A stretch of 64,000 bases of DNA, from contig NZ_JAJSEC010000001.1 in NCBI RefSeq assembly GCF_021272185.1, forward strand, positions 558,001 to 622,000, given 5' to 3'. The DNA is from Roseivivax sp. GX 12232. GTDB taxonomy: Bacteria > Pseudomonadota > Alphaproteobacteria > Rhodobacterales > Rhodobacteraceae. Position numbers and translations under genes: made by a program. Below are positions 27,586 to 36,041 of this stretch, piece by piece (the first letter of the stretch is position 1; each line of letters starts with the position of its first letter). The notes under the pieces were generated by a model. The model did not search any database. It saw nothing but the letters and a program-made list of their open reading frames with translations, and was not told where the DNA came from.

Positions 27586-28278
27586 ATGCTCAAGATCGCG
27601 CCGATCCTTTTCGCCATCCTCTACGCGCTCGCCATGTACCGCTTCTCGGCCTGGCGGACCGGCAAGGAGCTGGACCAGAAGTCGACCGAACTGGCCGACC
27701 CGGGCCTGCGCGAGATCCTCACCCGGCTCGCCCGCGCGCTCGATGTTCCGCGCATCAAGGTGCATATCTACGAGATCGACCCGGTAAACGGGCTCGCCGC
27801 GCCGGACGGGCGGATCTTCATCACCCGCGGCTTTTACCGGAAATACCGCAACGGCGAGGTGACCGGCGAGGAGCTGGCCTCGGTCATCGCCCATGAGCTT
27901 GGGCACGTGGCGCTTGGCCATTCGCGGCGGCGGATGATCGATTTCTCCGGCCAGAACGCCATCCGCGCGGCGCTGGCCATGGTGCTGGGCCGGATCATCC
28001 CGGGCCTCGGCGTCTGGATCGCCAACGCGGTGACCTCGCTTCTGGCCGCGCGGCTCTCGCGCTCGGACGAGTTCGAGGCCGATGCCTATGCCGCCGCGCT
28101 CCTGACCAAGGCGGGGATCGGCGTGGCCCCGCAGAAGTCGCTGTTCTCCAAGCTCGAGGCGCTGACAGGCGCCCGCGCCGGCGCGGTGCCGGCCTGGCTG
28201 ATGAGCCACCCCAAGACCGAGGAGCGGATCGCCGCGCTCGAGGCGCTGGAGACCCGGTGGGAGACCACGCGGGGGTAA
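27586..28278 (+). CDS. M48 family zinc metalloprotease (HtpX/Oma1-like), membrane anchored
   Basis: A 230-residue metalloprotease. One N-terminal transmembrane segment (residues 3-20), then the zinc site VIAHELGHVALGH near residue 104 and the third ligand in RSDEFEADAYAAALL. The C-terminal WLMSHPKTEERIAALE is typical of M48 enzymes. Likely involved in membrane or periplasmic protein quality control; shorter than HtpX (about 290) because it lacks extra membrane helices. Confidence 0.88.
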   Translation: MLKIAPILFAILYALAMYRFSAWRTGKELDQKSTELADPGLREILTRLARALDVPRIKVHIYEIDPVNGLAAPDGRIFITRGFYRKYRNGEVTGEELASVIAHELGHVALGHSRRRMIDFSGQNAIRAALAMVLGRIIPGLGVWIANAVTSLLAARLSRSDEFEADAYAAALLTKAGIGVAPQKSLFSKLEALTGARAGAVPAWLMSHPKTEERIAALEALETRWETTRG

Positions 28279-28364
28279 GGCTGTGGGCTCGCGTGACCGT
28301 AAGCGCGGCGGATTTTCTTGCCAACGAACATACACCGAGCGCGAGCGATGGAGCGGTGAGGCCG

Positions 28365-28404
28365 TGGTGCTGTGATGCTGTGATGCTGTGATGCTGTGAT
28401 GCTG
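28365..28404. repeat. Five tandem copies of the octamer TGATGCTG
   Basis: TGGTGCTG followed by four exact TGATGCTG units (28373-28404) then TGAGGG. It lies in the ~297-bp gap between the M48 protease and the convergent alkylation-repair gene, where I see no other feature apart from a short AT-rich stretch. Confidence 0.93.
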
Positions 28405-28575
28405 TGAGGGTCTTTGCGCAGACAGAATAGCCCGCAATTACCTGCAAAAGCGTTAATGCGATCAAAGCGCCTTCACGGCACCCGGCGATGCAGGCAATGC
28501 GCCGCGTTCCATCCCCCGCCGCTCCGCCTCTTCACCGTCGCAACCGGCAGAGGCCGGACGTGGCCCAGACCGCCC

Positions 28576-29721
28576 CTAGCCCTCCACCGTAAACCCAGCC
28601 TCCGCCCGGTCCCGCCCATTGATCTGCAGGATCAGCGCATGGGGCCCCGGGTGCCAAGTGAATGTCGTGGCCCCGGCCTTCAGCAGATGCGCCTTCTCCA
28701 GGATCAGCGGCGCGCCCGGCCGCGCCTCGCCCGTGCCGAGCTTGAAGACCTTTTCGCCCGGTCGCCCCGAGGGGCGGTGGAAGCGGATACGATAGTCCAC
28801 GAGCAGTCGCTGCGGCGCGGCGCTCTCGACCCGGACCGAGATCCCCAGCCGCGCGCCGATCCGCACGGGCTCGGGCGTCAGATCGAGTTGCGCCTCGACC
28901 GGTGCATCGGGGTCGAACCCCAGGAGCCGCAGCGCCCCGGGCTCCTGCCGCTTGATCGCGCCGCGGAGCGCGTGGCGCGTCATCCAGTCGAGCTCTGCCC
29001 GCGCCTGCCGCCCCTCAGCCTGCCAGTCGGCGAGCCGCGCCGTGACCAGCTCCGGCGCGGTTTTTGCGATGTCGTTCAGATGGTTGGCGACCGAGCGCGT
29101 GACATAGCGCGTCGGGTCCGCGTGCAGCCGGTCCAGGAGCGGCAGCGTCACCTCGGGCGAAAGCGACAGCGCCGTCGCCCAGGGCAGCCGGGGTCGCGTG
29201 CCCTCGGAGACGAGCCGCCGGACGTGGTAGTTGGGATCCTCCGCCCAGGCCGCCAGCCGTGGCAGCGTCACCTCCGGCCAGCGCGTGATGAAGGGCCGGA
29301 TGTAGAACTCCATCGAGAAGCGCTGCGTCGCGGCATGGATCAGGTCGAGCGCCCGTTCGGGATGCGCGTCGAGCCCGTGGCGCACCGCGAGGACCCCGGG
29401 CACCGCGTGGATGAAGCGCCCGAAGTCATCGTCGCTGCGCCCGGGATCGAGCGGCGGCGGCATCGCCGCCTCGAGCGCCTCGGCCATGGCGGGGAAGTCG
29501 CGCGGCAGCTCTTCGCCCAGGCAGGCGGCGATCCAGTCCAGCCGTTCGAGCAGCCGCCGCTCCGCCAGCCCCTCGGTCGCGCGCGCGGCGAACCGCGCCG
29601 CATCGACCCCCGGCAGATGCGCGTGTTCGGTGGCCAGCACGCCCACCGTCTCGGCGTTGAAGAGCTGGTCGGCGAGCGAGAAACCCGCGCCGCCGCCCTG
29701 CCCGTCCGGGCCCCGTGCCAT
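28576..29721 (-). CDS. DNA alkylation repair protein, AlkC-like
   Basis: A 381-residue protein. Residues 1-265 are HEAT-like helical repeats of the AlkC/AlkD glycosylase family (FIRPFITRWPEVTLPRLAAW, DPNYHVRRLVSEGTRPRLPW, YVTRSVANHLNDIAKTAPE), which excise alkylated bases without base flipping. Residues 285-381 form a predicted beta-sandwich (Ig-like) domain, a feature described for AlkC proteins. Start at 29721 overlaps the stop of the upstream SDR gene (ATGA). Base specificity is not readable. Confidence 0.85.
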   Translation of the reverse strand: MARGPDGQGGGAGFSLADQLFNAETVGVLATEHAHLPGVDAARFAARATEGLAERRLLERLDWIAACLGEELPRDFPAMAEALEAAMPPPLDPGRSDDDFGRFIHAVPGVLAVRHGLDAHPERALDLIHAATQRFSMEFYIRPFITRWPEVTLPRLAAWAEDPNYHVRRLVSEGTRPRLPWATALSLSPEVTLPLLDRLHADPTRYVTRSVANHLNDIAKTAPELVTARLADWQAEGRQARAELDWMTRHALRGAIKRQEPGALRLLGFDPDAPVEAQLDLTPEPVRIGARLGISVRVESAAPQRLLVDYRIRFHRPSGRPGEKVFKLGTGEARPGAPLILEKAHLLKAGATTFTWHPGPHALILQINGRDRAEAGFTVEG

Positions 29722-30500
29722 CAGAGCGTCGCGTTGATCGCGCCGCCGTCGAGCAGCACGTTCTGCCCGACGATGAAGCCCGCGTGCAGCGAGCACAGGA
29801 AAGCGCAGGTGCGGCCGAATTCCTCGGCGGTGCCGTAGCGCCGCGCGGGGATCGTCGCGGCCCGGCGTGCGCGCGCCTCCTCGACCGAGATGCCCTCGGA
29901 TTTGACCACGCCCCCGTCGAGCGCCGCGGCGCGGTCGGTGTCATGGATGCCGGGCAGGAGGTTGTTGATCGTCACCCCGTGCGGCGCGACCTGCCGGGCG
30001 GTGCCCGCGACAAAGCCCGTTAGCCCCGCGCGCGCCGAGTTCGACAGCCCCAGGACCGGGATCGGCGCCTTGACCGACTGCGAGGTGATGTTGACGACCC
30101 GGCCCCAGCCGGCCTCCATCATGCCCGGCAGCATCGCCTGCATGAGCGCCACCGGCGTCAGCATGTTGGCGTCGAGCGCGGCGATGAAATCCTCGCGGCT
30201 CCAGTCCGACCAGGGGCCCGGCGGCGGGCCGCCGGCGTTGGTGACTAGGATGTCGACCTGGCCCGCGGCCTCGAGCACCCGCGCCCGGCCCTCGGGCGTC
30301 ACGATGTCCGCCGCCACCGCGGTGACCGCCACGCCATGGGCGTCGCGGATGGCCTGGGCGGTGGCCTCCAGCGCCTCCGCCCCGCGCGCGTTCAGAACCA
30401 GCTCGACGCCCGCTTCGGCCAGCGCCTCGGCGCAGCCCCGCCCGAGCCCCTTCGACGAGGCTGTCACCAGGGCCCGTTTGCCCGCGATCCCGAGATCCAT
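29721..30500 (-). CDS. Atypical short-chain dehydrogenase/reductase
   Basis: A 259-residue SDR with an intact nucleotide site (ALVTASSKGLGRGCAEAL), structural NAG motif (LVTNAGGPP) and INNLLPG. The catalytic YxxxK is missing: the expected segment reads GLSNSARAGL, so Tyr is Ser and Lys is Arg, while an upstream Ser (NITSQS) remains. It may bind cofactor without normal dehydrogenase chemistry. Start chosen at 30500, seven bases after AAGGA. Coupled to the AlkC-like gene downstream. Confidence 0.85.
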   Translation of the reverse strand: MDLGIAGKRALVTASSKGLGRGCAEALAEAGVELVLNARGAEALEATAQAIRDAHGVAVTAVAADIVTPEGRARVLEAAGQVDILVTNAGGPPPGPWSDWSREDFIAALDANMLTPVALMQAMLPGMMEAGWGRVVNITSQSVKAPIPVLGLSNSARAGLTGFVAGTARQVAPHGVTINNLLPGIHDTDRAAALDGGVVKSEGISVEEARARRAATIPARRYGTAEEFGRTCAFLCSLHAGFIVGQNVLLDGGAINATL

Positions 30501-30633
30501 TTTCATTCCTTTCCCTGTTGCCCTGGGGTCGATAAAAGACCCGCAACCCGGCCCGTTGATGACATAATCCGCGGGCAGGGTCTCCTGCGGTGATACCTGG
30601 CGCAACACGCGCGCGAAAGCGAGGGGCCCCCGA

Positions 30634-31650
30634 ATGCCGGCCAAGGGCACAGCACGATCGGCGCAGACGCTGGCGGTCTTCCGGGCCGAGCATTTCCGCG
30701 TCGTCAACGGCGCCAACCTCGGCGACCCCGTCGGCCATGCCGAGGAGCTGGAGCTGGCCGATATGTATCGTCTCTCGCCGGTCGCGGGCGAAGTGGGCCT
30801 GCGCGTCGTGCCGCACCCGGACCGGCCCTTTACCGTGGCGCCGGGCACCGAGGTCGGCGCCGAGGGGGCCGAGCTGCACCTCGATTGCAGCCTGACCCTG
30901 ATGTCGGGCGACGGCGCCACCACCGAGGCCATCGTCCTGGTCGAGACCGACGCCCAGGGCGACGTGGCCGCGACCTATCTTCTGCCGCTGGCACCGATCA
31001 CGCCCAAGCGCGACTACGCGCTGGTCGGCGTCGACACCGAGGGGCCGCTGGCGAGCTTCGCGCAGATGGCCTGCGTCTCCTTCACCCGCGGCACGCTGAT
31101 CACCCTGGCCACCGGCGCGCAATGCGCGGTGGAGGATCTGCGCGTCGGCGACAAGGTGCTCACCCGCGACGACGGCCCGCAGCCGATCCGCTGGATCGGG
31201 CAGCGCACCACCCGGGCCTCGGGCGGCTTCGCCCCGGTGGAGATCCGCGCCGGGGTGCTGAACAACCTCAACGACCTGGTCGTCAGCCCCGACCACCGGC
31301 TGTTCATCTACCAGCGCCGCGACGAGCTGGGCGCCGGCCGGGCCGAGATCCTGGTGCGCGCGCGCCACCTGGTGAACGGCGACACGGTGCGGCAGCTCTC
31401 GGGCGGCTTCGTCGACTACTTCCAGATGCTCTTCGACCACCACCAGATCATCTACGCCGAGGGCATCGCCGCGGAATCCATGCTGGTGGACGAGCGCACC
31501 GCCGCCATCCTGCCGAGCGAGTTCGAGGGCCGCCTGGCCGAGCTTCTGCCCGGTCACGAGGAAAGCTCGCGCAGCGGCCTCGAGGTCGCCGAAGAGCTGT
31601 TGCGCCGCGGTGACGCCGCCGCGCTGCTGCGCAAGTCTTCGAGCGGCTGA
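30634..31650 (+). CDS. Hint (Hedgehog/intein-type) domain protein
   Basis: A 338-residue protein. Residues 1-140 are a beta-rich N-terminal region. Cys147 begins a Hint_2 domain: ACVSFTRGTLITLATGAQ, then VEDLRVGDKVLTRDDGPQPIRWIG and the histidine motif VVSPDHRLFI near residue 218. It has no C-terminal His-Asn/Cys splice junction, so splicing is unlikely; self-cleavage at Cys147 is possible. Such Hint proteins are abundant in Rhodobacterales, some next to secreted calcium-binding repeats; none here. No signal peptide. Confidence 0.85.
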   Translation: MPAKGTARSAQTLAVFRAEHFRVVNGANLGDPVGHAEELELADMYRLSPVAGEVGLRVVPHPDRPFTVAPGTEVGAEGAELHLDCSLTLMSGDGATTEAIVLVETDAQGDVAATYLLPLAPITPKRDYALVGVDTEGPLASFAQMACVSFTRGTLITLATGAQCAVEDLRVGDKVLTRDDGPQPIRWIGQRTTRASGGFAPVEIRAGVLNNLNDLVVSPDHRLFIYQRRDELGAGRAEILVRARHLVNGDTVRQLSGGFVDYFQMLFDHHQIIYAEGIAAESMLVDERTAAILPSEFEGRLAELLPGHEESSRSGLEVAEELLRRGDAAALLRKSSSG

Positions 31651-31763
31651 CGGCGCCGGGCGCCGGTCGGCTCGGTCGCTGACGAGAGTAGGCCCTTGCC
31701 GGGCTTGGCCCTTCTCGGGCGGCCCCGTTCAAACTCAGCCCTCTTGGCCCAGCCCCTCCAAGC

Positions 31764-32138
31764 TCAGCCCATGGTGTAGAAAAACTCCTCCCGCACGATC
31801 TTGTCGCCGGAGACGTGGTAGACCGCGACCTCCTCCATATCCGAGACTTCGCCTGAAGCCTTGTCCTTGGCCTTCATCTTGAAATGCACCGCGAAACGGT
31901 CGCCGCCATGCATGAAGGGACCGCCCACGTGGCCTTCCAGCACCTCCATGGCGCTGTCCCACCAGTCATGTTTGCCGCGGATGCCGTCGAGACCATGGGT
32001 CTCGGCGCTGTCCATGCCTTTCATCGGTTCCGCTTCGACCGAGACGGCATCCTCGGCATAAAGCTTGTCCAGGTTCTCCCGCGTCCGGCTCTCGCGGCAG
32101 CCGGCGACGAGTTCATCGGCGATCTCTCTGACGGTCAT
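31764..32138 (-). CDS. SnoaL/NTF2-like protein
   Basis: A 124-residue nuclear transport factor 2-like fold: helices at the start (TVREIADELVAGCRESRTREN), then a beta-sheet with FAVHFKMKAKDKASGEVSDMEEVAVYHVSGDKIVREEFFYT. This family includes small isomerases, lyases and stress proteins; no specific function can be given. GGAGGG precedes the ATG at 32138. Codon and base composition are less GC-rich than its neighbours. Convergent with the Hint gene. Confidence 0.82.
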   Translation of the reverse strand: MTVREIADELVAGCRESRTRENLDKLYAEDAVSVEAEPMKGMDSAETHGLDGIRGKHDWWDSAMEVLEGHVGGPFMHGGDRFAVHFKMKAKDKASGEVSDMEEVAVYHVSGDKIVREEFFYTMG

Positions 32139-32156
32139 GCTTATCCCTCCCAGGTA

Positions 32157-32196
32157 AATGTTCACTTAATGTTCTCACGATACACCGAATGTATCG
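32157..32196 (-). promoter_or_regulatory. Direct repeat and palindrome upstream of the NTF2-like gene
   Basis: AATGTTC occurs at 32157 and 32168 (11-bp period), followed by the perfect palindrome CGATACA-CCGAA-TGTATCG at 32178-32196. Both lie in the AT-rich leader 20-58 bp ahead of the gene and look like operator sites (the palindrome is TetR-like in size). No regulator gene adjoins. Confidence 0.5.
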
Positions 32197-32226
32197 ATTC
32201 GGGAACGATTTCCGTGAAAGGGGGGA

Positions 32227-32484
32227 TCAGTGCCTGCGCAACGCCGCGATCAGCGCGTCCTTGTCCATGTCGGAGCGGCCTTCGATGCCGATGTCCTGCG
32301 CGCGTTCGTAAAGCGCGTCCTTGGTCCACTCCTCGTAGGGCGGCTGCTGGCCGCCCTTCTTGGCGGGCGCCATGTCGTCGTTCTCGCGCGCATTGGCGAT
32401 GCGGGCCGCCTTTTCCTTCGACATGCCCTCGTCGCGCAGGTCGTCATACAGGCTCTCGTTCTTGATCGAAGGGCGGTCGGCCAT
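32227..32484 (-). CDS. Small Rho_N/SAP-like domain protein (DUF7218-like)
   Basis: An 85-residue basic/acidic protein. The N-terminal part, SIKNESLYDDLRDEGMSKEKAARIAN, is a charged helix-turn-helix-like module; the C-terminal 40 residues (WTKDALYERAQDIGIEG...DKDALIAALR) match the Rho termination factor N-terminal (SAP-like) fold. GGAAAGGAGAG precedes the ATG at 32484. Possibly nucleic-acid binding; function unknown. Divergent from prfC. Confidence 0.8.
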   Translation of the reverse strand: MADRPSIKNESLYDDLRDEGMSKEKAARIANARENDDMAPAKKGGQQPPYEEWTKDALYERAQDIGIEGRSDMDKDALIAALRRH

Positions 32485-32587
32485 GGCGTCTCTCCTTTCC
32501 GGCAAGAACCCCGTGCCTCGGCGCGCGGTTCCCCCGCGCCCAAGCGGGCAATTGCGGCGGGCCCGGCGCGCCGCTATATGGCGCCCC

Positions 32588-34195
32588 ATGCTGGACCTGC
32601 CCACCAACCGCCCCGACCTGCCCGCCGAGATCGCGCGCCGCCGCACCTTTGCGATCATCTCGCATCCCGACGCGGGCAAGACCACGCTGACCGAGAAGTT
32701 CCTGCTTTTCGGCGGTGCGATCCAGATGGCCGGCCAGGTCCGCGCCAAGGGCGAGGCCCGGCGCACCCGGTCGGACTACATGCAGATGGAAAAGGACCGC
32801 GGGATCTCGGTCTCGGCCTCGGCCATGTCCTTCGACTACGGGCCCTTCCGCTACAACCTGGTCGACACGCCCGGCCACTCGGATTTCTCCGAGGACACCT
32901 ATCGCACGCTGACCGCGGTCGACGCGGCGATCATGGTGATCGACGGGGCCAAGGGCGTGGAAAGCCAGACCCGCAAGCTTTTCGAGGTCTGCCGGCTGCG
33001 CGACCTGCCGATCCTGACCTTCTGCAACAAGATGGACCGCGAAAGCCGCGACACCTTCGAGATCATCGACGAGATCCAGGAAAACCTGGCGATCGACGTG
33101 ACGCCCGCCTCCTGGCCGATCGGGCTCGGCCGCGATTTCCTGGGCGCCTACGACATGCTGAACGACCGGCTCGAGCTGATGGACCGGGCCGACCGCAACC
33201 GCGTCAGCGAGTCGATCAAGCTCGAGGGGCTCGACGACCCCAAGCTCGACGAACATGTGCCCGCGCACCTCCTGGGGCAGCTCCGCGAAGAGGTCGAGAT
33301 GGCGCGCGAGCTTCTGCCCAGGCTCGATCCGCAGGCGGTGGTCGAGGGCCATATGACCCCGATCTGGTTCGGCTCTGCGATCAACTCCTTCGGCGTGAAG
33401 GAGCTGATGGACGGCATCGGGCGGCTCGCCCCCGAGCCGCAGCCCACCAGCGCCGAACCCCGCCAGATCGCGCCCGAGGAAAAGAAGGTCTCGGGCTTCG
33501 TCTTCAAGGTGCAGGCCAACATGGACCCCAAGCACCGCGACCGGGTGGCCTTCGTGCGGCTCTCCTCGGGCCATTTCCAACGCGGGATGAAACTGACCCA
33601 TGTGCGCTCGAAGAAGCCGATGACCGTCTCGGCGCCTGTGCTTTTCCTGGCCTCGGACCGCGAACTGGCCGAGGAAGCCTGGGCCGGCGACATCATCGGC
33701 ATCCCGAACCACGGCCAGCTGCGCATCGGCGACACGCTGACCGAGGGCGAGGGGCTGAAGGTCACCGGCATCCCCTCTTTCGCGCCGGAACTGCTGCAAA
33801 GCTGCCGCGCGGGCGACCCGATGAAGGCCAAGCACCTGGAGAAGGCGCTGATGCAATTCGCCGAGGAAGGCGCGGCCAAGGTCTTCAAACCGAACATCGG
33901 CTCGGGCTTCATCGTCGGCGTCGTGGGCCAGCTGCAGTTCGAGGTGCTGGGCAGCCGGATCGAACAGGAATACGGGCTGCCGGTGCGCTTCGAGCCCTCG
34001 CAGTTCACCTCGGCGCGCTGGGTGCATGGCGACAAGCAGGCGGTCGACCGTTTCGCCAATGCCAACAAGCAGCATATCGCCGCCGACAACGACGGTGACA
34101 TGGTCTATCTGACCCGCCTGCAGTGGGACATCGACCGGGTGGTGCGCGACTACCCCGAGATCACGCTCTCGGCGACCAAGGAAATGATGGTCTGA
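32588..34195 (+). CDS. prfC: Peptide chain release factor 3
   Basis: A 535-residue GTPase that recycles RF1/RF2 after peptide release. G-domain motifs: IISHPDAGKTTLTEKFL (G1), RGISVSASAMSF (switch), VDTPGHSDFSEDTYR (G3), and FCNKMDRESRD (G4). The C-terminal region GVVGQLQFEVLGSRIEQEYG is typical of RF3. The ATG at 32588 matches the family start (DLPAEIARRRTFAIISH). Full length; single gene. Confidence 0.96.
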   Translation: MLDLPTNRPDLPAEIARRRTFAIISHPDAGKTTLTEKFLLFGGAIQMAGQVRAKGEARRTRSDYMQMEKDRGISVSASAMSFDYGPFRYNLVDTPGHSDFSEDTYRTLTAVDAAIMVIDGAKGVESQTRKLFEVCRLRDLPILTFCNKMDRESRDTFEIIDEIQENLAIDVTPASWPIGLGRDFLGAYDMLNDRLELMDRADRNRVSESIKLEGLDDPKLDEHVPAHLLGQLREEVEMARELLPRLDPQAVVEGHMTPIWFGSAINSFGVKELMDGIGRLAPEPQPTSAEPRQIAPEEKKVSGFVFKVQANMDPKHRDRVAFVRLSSGHFQRGMKLTHVRSKKPMTVSAPVLFLASDRELAEEAWAGDIIGIPNHGQLRIGDTLTEGEGLKVTGIPSFAPELLQSCRAGDPMKAKHLEKALMQFAEEGAAKVFKPNIGSGFIVGVVGQLQFEVLGSRIEQEYGLPVRFEPSQFTSARWVHGDKQAVDRFANANKQHIAADNDGDMVYLTRLQWDIDRVVRDYPEITLSATKEMMV

Positions 34196-34268
34196 GGCCA
34201 CGCGCGCCCCGCACTGGCCACGGCCCAGGCTTGTTCCGGCCCCAAAGCTGCGCCAGGCTTCGCACCGC

Positions 34269-36041
34269 ATGACCAGGCGTGACGACAGGGCGGCCACCTA
34301 CCCCGGTGGCATGGCAGCCGTGCTGACCCAGATGGAGGGCCGGCGCGACCCGCTGACCCATGCCCCGGGCGAAGGCCTGCCGCCCCTCGACCTCGACCTG
34401 GCCCCGCTGAAGGCCGCGCGCGTCACCGATCCGGCCGAGGATCCCGCCGAGGCGCCGCCCTTCCGGTCCTCCTACCACCGCAAGCGCTTTGCCCTGCGGC
34501 AGGAATTCACCGGGCAGTCAGAACTGGCCGCGCTGCACGGACTTCTGATCGCGCATCTGCGCAAGCGCGCCTTCCCAGAGGAAGCGCCCGCGCTCTTCCG
34601 CAGGCTCTGGGCCGAGGAGGCGGACTTCCTGCTGCAGGAGCTGGACCTGCGCTGGCAGGTCTCGGCGCTCACCACCTTCGGCGACCATGGCGCAGAGCCC
34701 GCCGAACGCGCCGCGGGGCTGGCGCTCTCGACCCTCTTCGGGGCGATGAAACTCTATGAATCCGAACGGCTTTTTTCCGGAAAACCGCCCGAGAAACCCT
34801 TTGCCCTGACCTCCCGCACCCGCGCCGCGCTGCCGATGCAGATGGACGCCTATGCGCTTTCCTCGGGCGGGCTCGACGTGAACCTCCTGGGCCGTCTCTG
34901 GCAGGAGGCCGAGGCCGCCCCGGTGCTGCGCCCGCTGGCCCGTGCGCTGATCGAGGAACTGATCGCCGATCCCGCCACGGTCTTCCGCCGGCTCGCGATC
35001 ATGCGCCGCCGCAAGGCCCGGCGCGAGGCCGCCGGGACCCCGCTCGCCGACCCGGCCCAGAACCCCGTCGCGGTCCCGGCCCGCGCAAAAAGCCTCACGG
35101 CCGACAGCCTGCGCTGGGGCGTCGTCGCCACCATCCGGCCCGAGCCGCAAGCTGCGCTGCGCTTCGCCGCGCATCACCTCGAGTTGGGCGCAGCCAAGGT
35201 CTTGATTTACCTCGACACTCCCGCGCCCGAGCTGGCCGAGACGCTGACCCGCGATCCGCACGTTCAGGTCACCACCTGCGACGCCGCCTATTGGGAGGCG
35301 GTCGGCAAACCCCGGATGGAGGCGCACCAGCTGCGCCAGGTCTGGAACGCCACCCGCAGCCTGCGCGCCGAGGCCGAGGACCTCGATTGGCTGGCCCATA
35401 TCGACCTCGACGAGCTGCTCCTGCCCGACCGCCCGGTGGCGCAATGCCTGGCCGAGGTCCCGCCCGAGGCCGCCTTTGCCCGGCTGACCCCGGCAGAGGC
35501 GCTGGCCGTCGCGGAAGACCAGAGCCCCCGCGCCTTCAAGCTGACCCATAGCGCCGCGGGCGTGCAAAAGGCCGAGCTGCAAGAGGTCTATCCGACCTTC
35601 GGCCTGCATCTGCCCGGCGGGTTTCTCAGCCATACCAGCGGCAAGGTCTTCGCCCGCACCGGCATCCCCGACACGCGGCTCGGCATCCACGCGCTGAAAC
35701 ATCGCGGCGCCGAGGTCAGCAACCAGGCCGAGCTGCCGGGCCTGCGCCTCGGCCATCTGCACGCGCCAAGCTGGGAGGTCTTCCGCGCCCATCTCGACTT
35801 CCGCCTGGCGCGCGGCTCCTACGCCAAGCAAAGCGAACGCCCCGAGGTCATGGGAATCGCCGACATCCTGCGGCTCCTGCAGGAGGACGAGGGCGAGCCC
35901 GGCCTGCGCGCCTTTTTCGACGAGGTCTGCCGCGACACGGCCGAACTGCGCGCGCGGCTCGCCGCGCGGGGCATGCTGGTGGACTTCCCGCTCGACCTCG
36001 ACGGGGCGGTGGCGCGCGTCTTCCGAGGCCGCGCGGCGTGA
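34269..36041 (+). CDS. Glycosyltransferase family 2-like protein with extra N-terminal domain
   Basis: A 590-residue protein. Residues about 275-590 are a GT-A-type glycosyltransferase domain (Glyco_tranf_2_4): RWGVVATIRPEPQAALRFAAHHLELGA, DLDWLAHIDLDELLLP with the acidic metal-binding motif, and LHLPGGFLSHTSGKVFAR. Residues 1-275 are a helical region with no recognised family (LAALHGLLIAHLRKRAFPEEAP, DADFLLQELDLRWQVSALTTFGD type segments). Start could also be 34311. The next gene is a paralogue of the C-terminal half and overlaps by 4 bp. Confidence 0.8.
   Translation: MTRRDDRAATYPGGMAAVLTQMEGRRDPLTHAPGEGLPPLDLDLAPLKAARVTDPAEDPAEAPPFRSSYHRKRFALRQEFTGQSELAALHGLLIAHLRKRAFPEEAPALFRRLWAEEADFLLQELDLRWQVSALTTFGDHGAEPAERAAGLALSTLFGAMKLYESERLFSGKPPEKPFALTSRTRAALPMQMDAYALSSGGLDVNLLGRLWQEAEAAPVLRPLARALIEELIADPATVFRRLAIMRRRKARREAAGTPLADPAQNPVAVPARAKSLTADSLRWGVVATIRPEPQAALRFAAHHLELGAAKVLIYLDTPAPELAETLTRDPHVQVTTCDAAYWEAVGKPRMEAHQLRQVWNATRSLRAEAEDLDWLAHIDLDELLLPDRPVAQCLAEVPPEAAFARLTPAEALAVAEDQSPRAFKLTHSAAGVQKAELQEVYPTFGLHLPGGFLSHTSGKVFARTGIPDTRLGIHALKHRGAEVSNQAELPGLRLGHLHAPSWEVFRAHLDFRLARGSYAKQSERPEVMGIADILRLLQEDEGEPGLRAFFDEVCRDTAELRARLAARGMLVDFPLDLDGAVARVFRGRAA

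Noticed and set aside
30634-31650. Intein
   Set aside because: The Hint domain lacks the C-terminal His-Asn plus Cys/Ser/Thr junction and is not embedded in a host protein.
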